Shown here one piece after another: positions 16,259-24,603 of a DNA stretch of 64,000 nucleotides. The notes under the pieces are model-generated. The model did no database searches. It was not told the origin of the DNA and saw only the letters and a program-made list of their open reading frames with translations. The translations under genes and the position numbers were made by a program. Where the stretch lies: contig JALERM010000041.1 of assembly GCA_022764165.1 (NCBI GenBank), positions 1-64,000 of the forward strand, given 5' to 3'. Origin of the DNA: Eubacterium sp. Lineage in GTDB: Bacteria; Bacillota; Clostridia; Lachnospirales; Lachnospiraceae. Positions within the stretch are counted from its first letter, which is position 1. The number at the start of each line of letters is the position of its first letter.

Positions 16259-18424
16259 ATGAGCGAAGTATGTACAAGAGGAAGAGTGACAATTCCGACA
16301 GATGTGGATGTTGTACCGGAGACACTGGAGCTGGTAAATCGTTGGGGGGCAGATGCCATCCGTGACTGTGATGGTACAGATTATCCGGAAGAGTTGAAGA
16401 AGGTGGATGCGAAAGTTTATGCTACCTATTACACAACAAGAAAAGATAATGCATGGGCAAAGGCCAATCCGGATGAGATTCAGCAGATGTATATTATGAC
16501 ATCTTTTCATACGGCTACTTGCGGGGAATTGTCAATTCATCTGATGGATCACCTTTATCCGGATATGTTGAAGGTGAATTCTCATGATGACATTAAGAGA
16601 TGGTGGGAAGTCATTGACCGTACCACAGGAAATGTGGTTCCTGTTACGGAGTGGACATACAGTGAGGAAACCGGAGATGTGACCATCAAACCGGCAAAGG
16701 CTTTTCATGATTATACTGTAAGTTTTCTTGCTTACATTATGTGGGATCCGGTACACATGTACAATGCGGTGACCAATGACTGGCAGGGTGTAGAGAAACA
16801 GATTACATTTGATGTGCGTCAGCCGAAAACAAAAGAGTTTTCTAAGAAGCGTCTGAGAAAGTTTCTGGAAGATCATCCCTATGTGGATGTGGTTCGTTTT
16901 ACAACATTTTTCCATCAGTTCACACTGATTTTTGATGAGCTGGCAAGAGAAAAATATGTGGACTGGTATGGATATTCTGCTTCCGTAAGTCCGTATATTC
17001 TGGAACAGTTTGAGCAGGAAGCAGGATACAGATTCCGTCCGGAATTCATCATTGACCAGGGTTACATGAATAATATGTACCGGATTCCGTCCAAAGAATT
17101 TATGGATTTCACGGCATTCCAGAGAAGAGAAGTAACCAAACTGGCAAAAGAGTTTGTGGACATTGTTCATGAATACGGAAAAGAAGCTATGATGTTCCTG
17201 GGGGACCACTGGATTGGAATGGAACCGTTTATGGATGAGTTCAAATCCGTAGGACTGGATGCGGTCGTAGGTTCTGTGGGAAATGGAGCTACTCTGCGTC
17301 TGATCAGTGATATTCCCGGTGTAAAATACACAGAAGGCCGTTTCCTGCCGTATTTCTTCCCGGATACCTTTTATGAAGGCGGAGATCCGGTGAAAGAAGC
17401 GAAGGTAAACTGGGTAACGGCACGCCGTGCTATTTTGAGAAAGCCCATTGACCGGATCGGATACGGCGGATACCTGAAGCTGGCCGTACAGTTCCCGGAA
17501 TTTATTGACTATGTGGAAAGTGTATGTCAGGAATTCCGTACTCTGTATGAAAATATCAAAGGAACGACTCCATACTGCGTGAAAACCGTTGCTGTTCTGA
17601 ACTGTTGGGGTAAAATGCGTGCCTGGGGCAATCACATGGTTCATCATGCCATCTACCATAAACAGAACTATTCTTACGCCGGTATTATGGAGGCACTGAG
17701 CGGAGCTCCGTTTGATGTAAGATTTATTACCTTTGATGATATCCGCAAGAATCCGGAAATGCTGAAAGAAATCGATGTCATCCTGAATGTGGGTGATGCG
17801 GATACTGCCTATACCGGTGGTGAAAACTGGACGGATGAAACCATTGTATCTGCCATCAATGAATTTGTATACAACGGCGGCGGATTTATCGGAATCGGTG
17901 AGCCGACAGCACATCAGTGGCAGGGTAAATTCATCCAGCTGCGCAATGTACTTGGTGTAGAACGTGAAAATGGATTTGATCTGAATAAAGACAAATACAA
18001 CTGGGATGAACATGAGCATTTCATCATTGAGGACTGTAAAGGTGATGTGGACTTCGGCGAGGGCAAGAAAAACATCTATGCAATGCCGGAAACTACCATC
18101 ATCAGACAGGCAGAAAAAGAAGTGCAGATGGCAGTCAATGAATTTGGTGACGGACGTGGTGTTTACATCAGCGGTCTGCCTTACAGCTTTGAAAACAGCC
18201 GTGTACTGTACCGTGCAATCCTGTGGGCTTCCCATGACGAAGAAAACCTTCACAGATGGTTCAGCACCAACTATAATGTAGAAGTACATGCCTATGTGAA
18301 AAATAGTAAATACTGCATCGTAAATAATACTTACGAACCGCAGAAAACAACGATTTACAAAGGCGATGGAAGCAGTTTCGAGCTGGAACTTGAGGCAAAC
18401 GAAATTGTCTGGAAAGAAATTTAA
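16259..18424 (+). CDS. GH112 beta-1,3-galactosyl-N-acetylhexosamine (or galactosyl-rhamnose) phosphorylase
   Basis: A 721-residue GH112 phosphorylase. The N-terminal TIM barrel contains the catalytic acid Asp316 (FLGDHWIG), aligned with Asp313 of the Bifidobacterium lacto-N-biose enzyme. A Rossmann-like middle domain (VILNVGDADTAYTGG, GGGFIGIGEPTAHQW) and a C-terminal beta domain follow. Family members split lacto-N-biose/galacto-N-biose, or Gal-beta-1,4-rhamnose, with phosphate to give galactose 1-phosphate. I cannot tell these specificities apart here. It is cytoplasmic, so a transporter must bring the disaccharide in; none is encoded beside it. Upstream is GAAAGGGAG and a TATAAT-like box with a weak -35, fitting activation by the divergent AraC protein. 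Confidence 0.9.
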   Translation: MSEVCTRGRVTIPTDVDVVPETLELVNRWGADAIRDCDGTDYPEELKKVDAKVYATYYTTRKDNAWAKANPDEIQQMYIMTSFHTATCGELSIHLMDHLYPDMLKVNSHDDIKRWWEVIDRTTGNVVPVTEWTYSEETGDVTIKPAKAFHDYTVSFLAYIMWDPVHMYNAVTNDWQGVEKQITFDVRQPKTKEFSKKRLRKFLEDHPYVDVVRFTTFFHQFTLIFDELAREKYVDWYGYSASVSPYILEQFEQEAGYRFRPEFIIDQGYMNNMYRIPSKEFMDFTAFQRREVTKLAKEFVDIVHEYGKEAMMFLGDHWIGMEPFMDEFKSVGLDAVVGSVGNGATLRLISDIPGVKYTEGRFLPYFFPDTFYEGGDPVKEAKVNWVTARRAILRKPIDRIGYGGYLKLAVQFPEFIDYVESVCQEFRTLYENIKGTTPYCVKTVAVLNCWGKMRAWGNHMVHHAIYHKQNYSYAGIMEALSGAPFDVRFITFDDIRKNPEMLKEIDVILNVGDADTAYTGGENWTDETIVSAINEFVYNGGGFIGIGEPTAHQWQGKFIQLRNVLGVERENGFDLNKDKYNWDEHEHFIIEDCKGDVDFGEGKKNIYAMPETTIIRQAEKEVQMAVNEFGDGRGVYISGLPYSFENSRVLYRAILWASHDEENLHRWFSTNYNVEVHAYVKNSKYCIVNNTYEPQKTTIYKGDGSSFELELEANEIVWKEI

Positions 18425-18438
18425 ATAATATCCAAAAG

Positions 18439-18474
18439 GGACAGGTTCCATGACTCGGAACCTGTCCTCTTTTT
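18439..18474 (+). terminator. Terminator after the GH112 gene
   Basis: GGACAGGTTCC (18439-18449) pairs perfectly with GGAACCTGTCC (18457-18467) and is followed by TCTTTTT. The stem sequence resembles the inner part of the dispersed palindromes (ACAGGTTC..GAACCTGT), so it may be a shortened member of that family. Confidence 0.85.
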
Positions 18475-18862
18475 ATGGTGCTGTCTTAAGTTTCTTAAGA
18501 GTGTCATACATGATTTCCAGACATTTATCAAAATCACTTTTGGTTACTGTATAAAAATCATCACCAGGATATCTGGCATCAAAATAAAAGTCTGTCAGAT
18601 ACGCCAGACCGATCGTGTCCAGATTTAGTTCCGGATAGATTTCATTGAGCCGGGAAGCAATTTTTTTCATATTATGCTTACGAAGTAAATCGGAAACATC
18701 TTCTTCAAAATAGTGTGTATCCAGATACCCTTTCAGGTATTTTTCGGTGACCTGCTGGCACTGGACAGCAAGCTGATTATAAAAAGTACTTCCTGTTGCC
18801 AGCACAGATTCCAGATAATCAAGATCATTTTTTGCAATATCCAGATAATTGTTTTTTATCAT
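18473..18862 (-). CDS. HEPN-domain protein (HepT-like)
   Basis: A 129-residue helical HEPN protein of the COG2250 type: YLDIAKNDLDYLESVL, QQVTEKYLKGYLDT and the late motif DARYPGD. Partner of the nucleotidyltransferase directly upstream; the start and stop codons overlap by one base. Such HEPN/MNT pairs are widespread and many act as toxin-antitoxin modules in which the HEPN RNase is silenced by AMP addition. The classical R-x4-6-H nuclease motif is not evident in this branch, so toxicity is uncertain. GGAGG precedes the start. Confidence 0.8.
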   Translation of the reverse strand: MIKNNYLDIAKNDLDYLESVLATGSTFYNQLAVQCQQVTEKYLKGYLDTHYFEEDVSDLLRKHNMKKIASRLNEIYPELNLDTIGLAYLTDFYFDARYPGDDFYTVTKSDFDKCLEIMYDTLKKLKTAP

Positions 18863-19218
18863 TATAATACCTCCAGAATCATTATTTTTTCAGAACTAAT
18901 GATGCGGTGAAAGGCGGAACTTTGCTGAATCGTATCTTCGGTCATATATACTACATCTGTTTTGATACCGCATAAATCATCATCCAAGGTCCATCTGATT
19001 TGAGCAGCCAGTGTACGGTCGGTCAAAGGTTTTTCTGTGACGATTAGCAAATCAACATCACTGCTGTTTCGTACATCCCCTCTTGCACAACTGCCAAATA
19101 AGTAAATTTTTTTGAGAAAAGGTATGTTTTCATGAATTATAAAATTGATATCAGAATCAATTTTATTTACAAAACGCTTTGGTAAATGTTTGTAATTTTC
19201 TTTATAAATTTTTATCAT
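18862..19218 (-). CDS. MNT-type nucleotidyltransferase
   Basis: A 118-residue minimal nucleotidyltransferase. The catalytic signature is LFGSCARGDVRNSSDVDLLIV, with the Gly-Ser pair and both metal-binding Asp residues; a third Asp follows in IKTDVVY. Known MNT partners add AMP to tyrosines of the neighbouring HEPN protein and so act as antitoxins. The frame starts with GAGGAG upstream and overlaps the HEPN start by one base. Gene order (MNT then HEPN) matches known modules. Confidence 0.82.
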   Translation of the reverse strand: MIKIYKENYKHLPKRFVNKIDSDINFIIHENIPFLKKIYLFGSCARGDVRNSSDVDLLIVTEKPLTDRTLAAQIRWTLDDDLCGIKTDVVYMTEDTIQQSSAFHRIISSEKIMILEVL

Positions 19219-19297
19219 AGAGGGTTCTCCTCAACACAGATTGAAAATATCCAGATAGATATTATATTCTATCAGAGCAGAAGATATGCGTCAACAC

Positions 19298-19339
19298 GAA
19301 AATCCCGGTTACGTTCAGGAAAATCCCGGTTACGTTCAG
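19298..19339 (+). repeat. Two tandem 21-bp repeats
   Basis: GAAAATCCCGGTTACGTTCAG occurs twice in a row (19298-19318 and 19319-19339) with no differences. The unit lies between the HEPN/MNT promoter side and an AraC remnant. It could be a small operator array or a slippage duplication; two units are too few to call. Confidence 0.7.
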
Positions 19340-19364
19340 GATAAAATAACAGATGTAAAATAGT

Positions 19365-19535
19365 TCACCAGGACTCTTTCTGTCCATATTGCTCCCGATA
19401 CTGTCGCAGTGTCAATCCTGTCGCTTTTTTGAAACGTGTGCCCAGATGGCTCTGGGAGGAAAAGCCAAGGTAGGATGCAATATCACTGTAGGAGTATCGG
19501 GAGTAAATCAGCATATTTTTTGCCAATCGTATCAT
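19365..19535 (-). pseudogene. C-terminal fragment of an AraC-family regulator
   Basis: A 56-codon frame with MIRLAKNMLIYSRYSYSDIA, LGFSSQSHLGTRF and GLTLRQYREQYG, which is the second half of an AraC DNA-binding domain. The sensor domain and first helix-turn-helix are missing. It starts one base after the stop codon of the sensor kinase gene, so it could still be translated by coupling, but a single helix-turn-helix of this kind is unlikely to work alone. Most likely debris of an older regulator. Confidence 0.7.
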
Positions 19536-19536
19536 T

Positions 19537-20847
19537 CTATTTTAGATCTTTCTGTTTCAGGGTTATGATTGTATGAAAAGTACCTGAATTATTATCATAA
19601 TACATCTGCAAGTTTCCATGATATTGTTTCACGACTTTTTTAATGCTTTTGATTCCGAATCCATGTCTGTCTTTGCTGGTTTTATGAGAAACAGGCAGTC
19701 CATCCTGATCGTACACAGGGGTACTTCTGCAGGAATTTATGACTATGATAATGATAAAAGGTGAATTTTCCTTTTTTTGTACGGTAAGCTCAATAAAAGA
19801 ATCAGGGATATTTTTTGCTGATTCTACTGCATTATCCAATAAGTTACAGAATAACGATGTTAAATCGTGCTGATACATACTTTGGACAGTTCCGCTTCTG
19901 ATATCAGCATGAAAAACAATATGTTTCTCATTGCATTGTCGCTGATAGCGGCAAAGAATTGCATTCAGCATTGCATTATCGCAGATTTTTACGGTTTCTT
20001 TCAAGTCAGAAGATTCCATAAGCTGTTGTATATAAGCATTGATTTTATCAGAAGCTTTTTGGTCATTCAGTAATTTGATAGATTGAAGATGTTTTTTTAT
20101 ATCGTGGATCAGAATACTCTGGTTCTCATTTTGTGAAAGCATCATTTCATAGTATTCAACGGAATCTGATTCTTTTTGGAGCAGCAACTGCATGTCGGTA
20201 AATTCCTGCGATTTTTTCTGATTATATTGGTTGATTCCAAATACAAGCAAATTGACCATAAGCAGAAAAACTGCACAGATGGTTACCATAAAATCAACAG
20301 GTGGTGTAAAGGCGGATGTTTCGCCAATTGCGGCAAAAGTAAAAATTATAAAAATAGACGAAACCGGAATTAACATCAAAAGAAGTTCGGAATGATCGTA
20401 CTGTTCCTGATTTGATTTTTTTCCTTTGAACAGATGAATTAATAAATAGATGACTGCAAAAAAGAAAATCTTGCTAAAAACCGTATAAAAAACAAGTCCG
20501 GCATCTGTTTTTAAGAGAAAATGCGGAAAAAATCTTGATATAATCCCCAAAACTGCAATTTCAGATATCCCCATAATTGCTGTAAGTATAGCAGAATGGA
20601 AGAGGGCTAATAACAACTTGAGTTTAAACAACGCATAAAGAAAAGCAGTGTTAATCACAAAAAAGCTGATAATATTAAGCCCTGTTTGTCCAAGAAGTGA
20701 AAGAAGAAACAGTATTGCATAAAGAGTACTTAATAATGCCAACCTTATTTTACTACTATGAGAGGGGGTAAAAAGACTGGATGCGTATTGCCATAGTATA
20801 ACTGCCTCTGTAAAAAAACTAAAAAAAAGCAAAATAATATGTTCCAT
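19537..20847 (-). CDS. GHKL-domain sensor histidine kinase (AgrC-like)
   Basis: A 436-residue membrane kinase. The first 210 residues hold about six hydrophobic segments, as in peptide-sensing AgrC-type kinases. Then comes the phosphoacceptor helix (ILIHDIKKHLQ, His near 249) and an HATPase of the GHKL kind (LLDNAVESAKN; HGFGIKSIKKVVKQYHG; GTFHTIITL). It is the second gene after the LytTR regulator, six bases apart. The operon is divergent from an ABC-2 transporter operon at 21882, which is the likely target. No precursor peptide gene is visible. Confidence 0.85.
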   Translation of the reverse strand: MEHIILLFFSFFTEAVILWQYASSLFTPSHSSKIRLALLSTLYAILFLLSLLGQTGLNIISFFVINTAFLYALFKLKLLLALFHSAILTAIMGISEIAVLGIISRFFPHFLLKTDAGLVFYTVFSKIFFFAVIYLLIHLFKGKKSNQEQYDHSELLLMLIPVSSIFIIFTFAAIGETSAFTPPVDFMVTICAVFLLMVNLLVFGINQYNQKKSQEFTDMQLLLQKESDSVEYYEMMLSQNENQSILIHDIKKHLQSIKLLNDQKASDKINAYIQQLMESSDLKETVKICDNAMLNAILCRYQRQCNEKHIVFHADIRSGTVQSMYQHDLTSLFCNLLDNAVESAKNIPDSFIELTVQKKENSPFIIIIVINSCRSTPVYDQDGLPVSHKTSKDRHGFGIKSIKKVVKQYHGNLQMYYDNNSGTFHTIITLKQKDLK

Positions 20848-20853
20848 CTATAT

Positions 20854-21561
20854 TTACCTCATACTTTCCAGATATATTAAATAAGCATTTTTAAAGGAAC
20901 TATATTTTCTACGTGTCAGGTAAGCGGTAATTTGTTGATCTGATAAATGTATGGTGGAATGATCAAAGTCCACTACATGTTCAAAATTGATAATAAAGCT
21001 CCGGTGTGTCTGGAAAAAGCTGTTTTTAGGGAGCTGATCCAACCAGTAATTCATATTATGAATAGAGTCAAAATCCTGCCGGGTCGTATGTACAATTACT
21101 TTTCGTCCTTGTGCTTCTATGGCAATAATCTGCGAAGCAGGAAACGAATATACTCCCTGTTTAGTTTCAACAGGGATTTTGGTAGTAATAGAATTATAAT
21201 AAGCTAAGGCATCTTTCATATTTCGGAAAAAACGTTGTTTGTCCAAAGGTTTGGAAAGATAGCGGAACACATGAAAACGCATAGCCTCATCCAAATATTC
21301 AGAATAAGAGGTAACAACAAAAATTATGACATTTTTGTTTGTTTTTTTTAATTCATTTCCTACATAAATTCCATTCATACCGGGCATTTCAATATCCAGA
21401 AAAACAATATCTTTTTCGTCTTTATCAGCTAATAACGATTCACCACTGGTAAATGAGACTAACCTGGGACATTTTAAATGGTTTGATTCAAAGTAAGATT
21501 CGATATATTTTTGTAACTGTTCGATTATCAGAGTATCATCATCACAAATTAAAATACGCAT
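20854..21561 (-). CDS. LytTR-family response regulator
   Basis: A 235-residue response regulator. The receiver has the acidic pair in ICDDDTL, the phospho-Asp in VFLDIEMPGMNG, a Thr in VVTSYSE and a Lys in YLSKPLDK. The C-terminal LytTR DNA-binding domain covers about 135-235 (FPASQIIAIEAQGRKV, FFQTHRSFIINF). Together with the kinase it forms an AgrA/AgrC-like pair. Such regulators bind direct repeats upstream of their targets. The 320-base gap to the divergent lipoprotein gene carries candidate repeats. Confidence 0.87.
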   Translation of the reverse strand: MRILICDDDTLIIEQLQKYIESYFESNHLKCPRLVSFTSGESLLADKDEKDIVFLDIEMPGMNGIYVGNELKKTNKNVIIFVVTSYSEYLDEAMRFHVFRYLSKPLDKQRFFRNMKDALAYYNSITTKIPVETKQGVYSFPASQIIAIEAQGRKVIVHTTRQDFDSIHNMNYWLDQLPKNSFFQTHRSFIINFEHVVDFDHSTIHLSDQQITAYLTRRKYSSFKNAYLIYLESMR

Positions 21562-21796
21562 TTTCCCACCGGACTTTCTATAAAATTAGATACATCATAT
21601 CATATAGAATTTCCAAATGCAAAAAATGCGTATGAAAAGACAGATCAATTACAATTTTGGTTCATTATGTGTTTTGTTATTTCTTTTTACAAATACCGTG
21701 GGTTGTAAAAAATATGTAAATCGACCAAAAACGAACTGAAAATGTCGTTTGACGTAAAATCAGTTGAAATCATGAAGAAAACGAAGATAATAAGAA

Positions 21797-21852
21797 TTGA
21801 CATTGATTTCATTTAGATAGTTCAGAGCGTGACAGTTGCTTACATAGTAGTT
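21797..21852 (+). promoter_or_regulatory. Candidate activator-dependent promoter with three AGTT repeats
   Basis: TTGACA lies at 21797-21802 but no good -10 follows at 16-18 bases. AGTT occurs at 21819, 21834 and 21849, each 15 bases apart, in front of the lipoprotein operon (start 21882). This looks like a regulated promoter, plausibly for the LytTR regulator. LytTR sites usually repeat at about 21 bases, so the period is unusual. The rest of 21562-21796 is AT-rich with no gene. Confidence 0.4.
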
Positions 21853-21881
21853 ATATGGACACGGTTGATCACCAGGAGGAT

Positions 21882-22592
21882 ATGATAGTGAAAAGTAGAA
21901 TTCGTTTTTTGGTTGTAATGTTATCAGCAGGAGCTTTTTTGTGTGCTTGTGAAGAAGGAAAGCCGCTGAATCTTTCAGAAAAGGAAAAAAAGACAGAAGA
22001 TGCTGACTTGAGTACAGATAAATATAGTAGTGATGATGAATTATTTCAACGAGATTCACTACAGGTTCAATATCAAGGTGGTACTTATCATGTGGACAGT
22101 TGGAAATTGTATGATAATCTGGCAGAGGCTAATATATCCATTGACAGCTTGAGTGATTATGGAGTTATGTTAAGTGAAACAGGCAAAGATTTTAAATTTA
22201 TGCTCGTTAAGATAAGCAGAACCAGCACTGCTGATTATGAAGGAGATTTTCCAGATCAGGCCTATGTAAATATATTTTGTCCGGTCACGTTGAAAAATTT
22301 GAGTGCTGCGTATTTACCAGAAGCAGAGCCAGACATGGTAAGCCGCATTGATATGGAACATGGATACGAACCAGTGTATTTGGACATTGGAGAGATTGGA
22401 GCAAGTAATTATTTCGAAATTTCGATCCCGCCGGAAGGAGAAAGTGTTACATATTCTTTAGGCTTTTTTTTAAGTGAAGAAGAATATCTGGCTGGGAAAA
22501 ATGGGGAACTTTGTCTCTGGTACAGTATGGATGAAGCACAATCTGTAGAAGATTTACAAGTGCTTTTCCTTTCGCCGGAATTAATTCGGTAA
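21882..22592 (+). CDS. Predicted lipoprotein, ABC-operon-associated
   Basis: A 236-residue protein with a lipoprotein signal (hydrophobic 7-20, then FLCAC with the lipid-bearing Cys at 23). The mature part is acidic, with a segment YQGGTYHVDSWKLYDNLAEA and LVKISRT. I do not recognise the family. ATG 21882 is chosen because CCAGGAGGAT precedes it and the signal peptide then has the right length. It is the first gene of an operon with two ABC-2 permeases, an ATPase and another anchored protein. This layout resembles immunity or peptide-export systems controlled by AgrAC-like pairs. Confidence 0.6.
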   Translation: MIVKSRIRFLVVMLSAGAFLCACEEGKPLNLSEKEKKTEDADLSTDKYSSDDELFQRDSLQVQYQGGTYHVDSWKLYDNLAEANISIDSLSDYGVMLSETGKDFKFMLVKISRTSTADYEGDFPDQAYVNIFCPVTLKNLSAAYLPEAEPDMVSRIDMEHGYEPVYLDIGEIGASNYFEISIPPEGESVTYSLGFFLSEEEYLAGKNGELCLWYSMDEAQSVEDLQVLFLSPELIR

Positions 22593-22626
22593 CAGGTGAA
22601 ATGAGCAGAACTGGGAGATTTTTATT

Positions 22627-23499
22627 ATGGGATGTTGCATAAAAATGGAAATGAAGAAGCTGAAAGACAATTCTTTGTTTTGGATTTGTCTGGGGATAGG
22701 AACTATATTTGTGTTTATGAGTGCACTGTATACAGAGCAGCTTTATTACAGTGAACTTGGAAGTGGAGGAATGCTTGCAGTGTTGGAAAACAGCAATACA
22801 GAAAGTAAGGAGAATATTTTGGCAATGCAGACGCTTTATAATAGCTGGATAGGAGCAGATAAGCAGTCGATGGGGGCTACAATGTTCTACCTTTTGTCAC
22901 CATTAATCGCAGCTTTGCCGTTCGGATGGCACTTTTCAGAAGAGCTGCACAGTGGGTATCTGCATGTGGCGGTTCCATTTAGCGGGCGAAGATATTATTT
23001 TATCGCTAAGTTGCTGGTGTCGTTCTTTGGAGGCGGTATGCTCATGGTTTTACCTCAGTTGTTTAGTGTTCTAATTACAGCTTTATATGTCCCGGCGATA
23101 AAATCAAGTGTGATATATAGTCCGTATACGGCAATTATTCATGGAGATATGTTTGCTGAATTATTTTATACTCATCCATTGGGATATATTATGGTGGTAA
23201 TTGCAATTGATTTGGTGTTTGGGGGGCTATTTGCCTGGCTTTCCCTGGCAACAGCTTTTTTTGTGCATTCACGTCTGGTAACGGTGATTGCACCGCTTCT
23301 GCTATTATTGTTGGCAGATTCGGCAAAAACTTGTTTATATTACATTAGTTATATAGAAATATCGCCACTGAATATTCTTCATCCAATGTCAGCACCGAAT
23401 TATGTAAAAGGATGGGTTGTATTAATTTGGATTTTTGTTCTGTCGACCATAACGTCTTCTGTTGTTCTGATTAGGGGGTGTAGGCGTGAAATTTTTTAG
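22627..23499 (+). CDS. ABC-2-type permease subunit 1
   Basis: A 290-residue membrane protein with about six hydrophobic segments (for example FWICLGIGTIFVFMSALY near residues 18-36 and LVTVIAPLLLLLLADSA at about 218-234). There is a large outside loop after the first segment, as in ABC-2 permeases of the lantibiotic-immunity type. No sequence family can be named with confidence. It overlaps the second permease by 14 bases, so the two are probably translated together and form one heterodimer. Confidence 0.65.
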   Translation: MGCCIKMEMKKLKDNSLFWICLGIGTIFVFMSALYTEQLYYSELGSGGMLAVLENSNTESKENILAMQTLYNSWIGADKQSMGATMFYLLSPLIAALPFGWHFSEELHSGYLHVAVPFSGRRYYFIAKLLVSFFGGGMLMVLPQLFSVLITALYVPAIKSSVIYSPYTAIIHGDMFAELFYTHPLGYIMVVIAIDLVFGGLFAWLSLATAFFVHSRLVTVIAPLLLLLLADSAKTCLYYISYIEISPLNILHPMSAPNYVKGWVVLIWIFVLSTITSSVVLIRGCRREIF

Positions 23500-24352
23500 A
23501 CTGGTTAAATATGATTTTGTTCAAAATTATAGAAAGACATTGGTAAAATGGGTGATTGCAGGTGGTGTAAGCCTGTTTTTCTTCCTGTGCTTTTTCATGG
23601 ATGTGCTTCATATTTTCTGGTCTGGTGAAACTTTAGCAGAAAATCTGGATGCTTTTCAAAAGCAAGGAGTATCAATCTGTGACAGTCTACTTTATTTGAC
23701 GGGTGGAATGCTGCCGATTTCCTTTGCATCATTAGTGGATTCTTTTCAATTTCCGATTCGATGGCTATTTCCTCATATGTTGGTTTTATTTTTTACACTT
23801 AATTATGCTAGAAATGATCTAACACACGGCGGCATACAGGTGTTGACCCGTACAAATAACAGGGTCTCATGGTGGTTGTCCAAGTGTATATGGAATACAA
23901 TAACTGTTTTATCCTGTTTTGCGGTAGAACTGGTGGTGTGGATTTTATTGATGGGATTGTCTGCAAAAACTTCAGTTTCTTCTTTGAATGAAATTTTATT
24001 TGAAGGTATTTTTAACGCAAGCTTGCCGGAGCAAGGAGTTTTTACATATGAATATATATGCACCTTTTGTCTTTTACCTGTGATGGTGTGTGCATCAATT
24101 AGTTTGATACAAATGACATTGACGTTGTACATGAAACCTGTATTCGCATATATGATAGCTATAACTTATTATGTTGCGGGAATATATTATGTGACACCCC
24201 TGCTTTTATCTAATTATGCTTTGAGTGTGCGTAGCTCAATGATTGGTTTATATAATTTTCGACCAGAAACGGGATTCTTTTTATGCGCAGCATCTGGAAT
24301 TATTGCGGTGAGTGTTGGAGGAGTGCGACTTTGCAGGATGGATTTATCTTGA
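23486..24352 (+). CDS. ABC-2-type permease subunit 2
   Basis: A 288-residue membrane protein, about six hydrophobic segments, with an ABC-2-like motif around LNYARNDLTHGGIQVLTRT. It pairs with the overlapping upstream permease. Its last codons (RMDLS then stop) lie inside the left arm of the inverted-repeat element at 24340-24540, so the C-terminus may have been supplied by an insertion. The ATPase gene of the same transporter begins only beyond that element, 250 bases later. Confidence 0.65.
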   Translation: MKFFRLVKYDFVQNYRKTLVKWVIAGGVSLFFFLCFFMDVLHIFWSGETLAENLDAFQKQGVSICDSLLYLTGGMLPISFASLVDSFQFPIRWLFPHMLVLFFTLNYARNDLTHGGIQVLTRTNNRVSWWLSKCIWNTITVLSCFAVELVVWILLMGLSAKTSVSSLNEILFEGIFNASLPEQGVFTYEYICTFCLLPVMVCASISLIQMTLTLYMKPVFAYMIAITYYVAGIYYVTPLLLSNYALSVRSSMIGLYNFRPETGFFLCAASGIIAVSVGGVRLCRMDLS

Positions 24353-24540
24353 AAGGAGATAAGACTCCCACCTCTATAGGTGGTGAGTTGCAACAATTTA
24401 GTCTTGGTGGGAGTCCAATCTCCTTCCAAGATAAATCCTCCGGCGGATTGCAGAGGTGCGCAGATGTATTATGTCATGCAAAGCATGACGCGCACCTCGC
24501 AGCAAGTACGCCGAGGCGTACTTGAATAAACTGCAATTAG
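24340..24540 (+). repeat. Structured palindromic element inside the ABC operon
   Basis: Outer inverted repeat: 24340-24372 pairs with 24406-24438 (30 of 33 positions), with an inner CCACC/GGTGG hairpin. Then come three nested or serial stems: ATTGCAG/CTGCAAT (24447-24453, 24531-24537), GAGGTGCGC/GCGCACCTC (24453-24461, 24490-24498) closing GTCATGC/GCATGAC, and CAAGTACGCC/GGCGTACTTG (24503-24512, 24515-24524). The left arm contains the stop codon of the permease gene. Its compact multi-stem form suggests a non-autonomous mobile element or a folded RNA that tunes expression of the ATPase gene. Confidence 0.75.
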
Positions 24541-24603
24541 TTAGTTTCTGTATAAAGGAAAAATGTAGATGATTAGAGACAAAAAGAGAGCAGGAGAATA
24601 AAA

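Noticed and set aside
16532..18451. A 639-codon minus-strand frame opposite the GH112 gene
   Set aside because: Same reason: the plus-strand protein is a clear family member and the antisense product shows no domain.
19298..19339. Start of a CRISPR array
   Set aside because: Two head-to-tail 21-bp units without spacers; no cas gene nearby.
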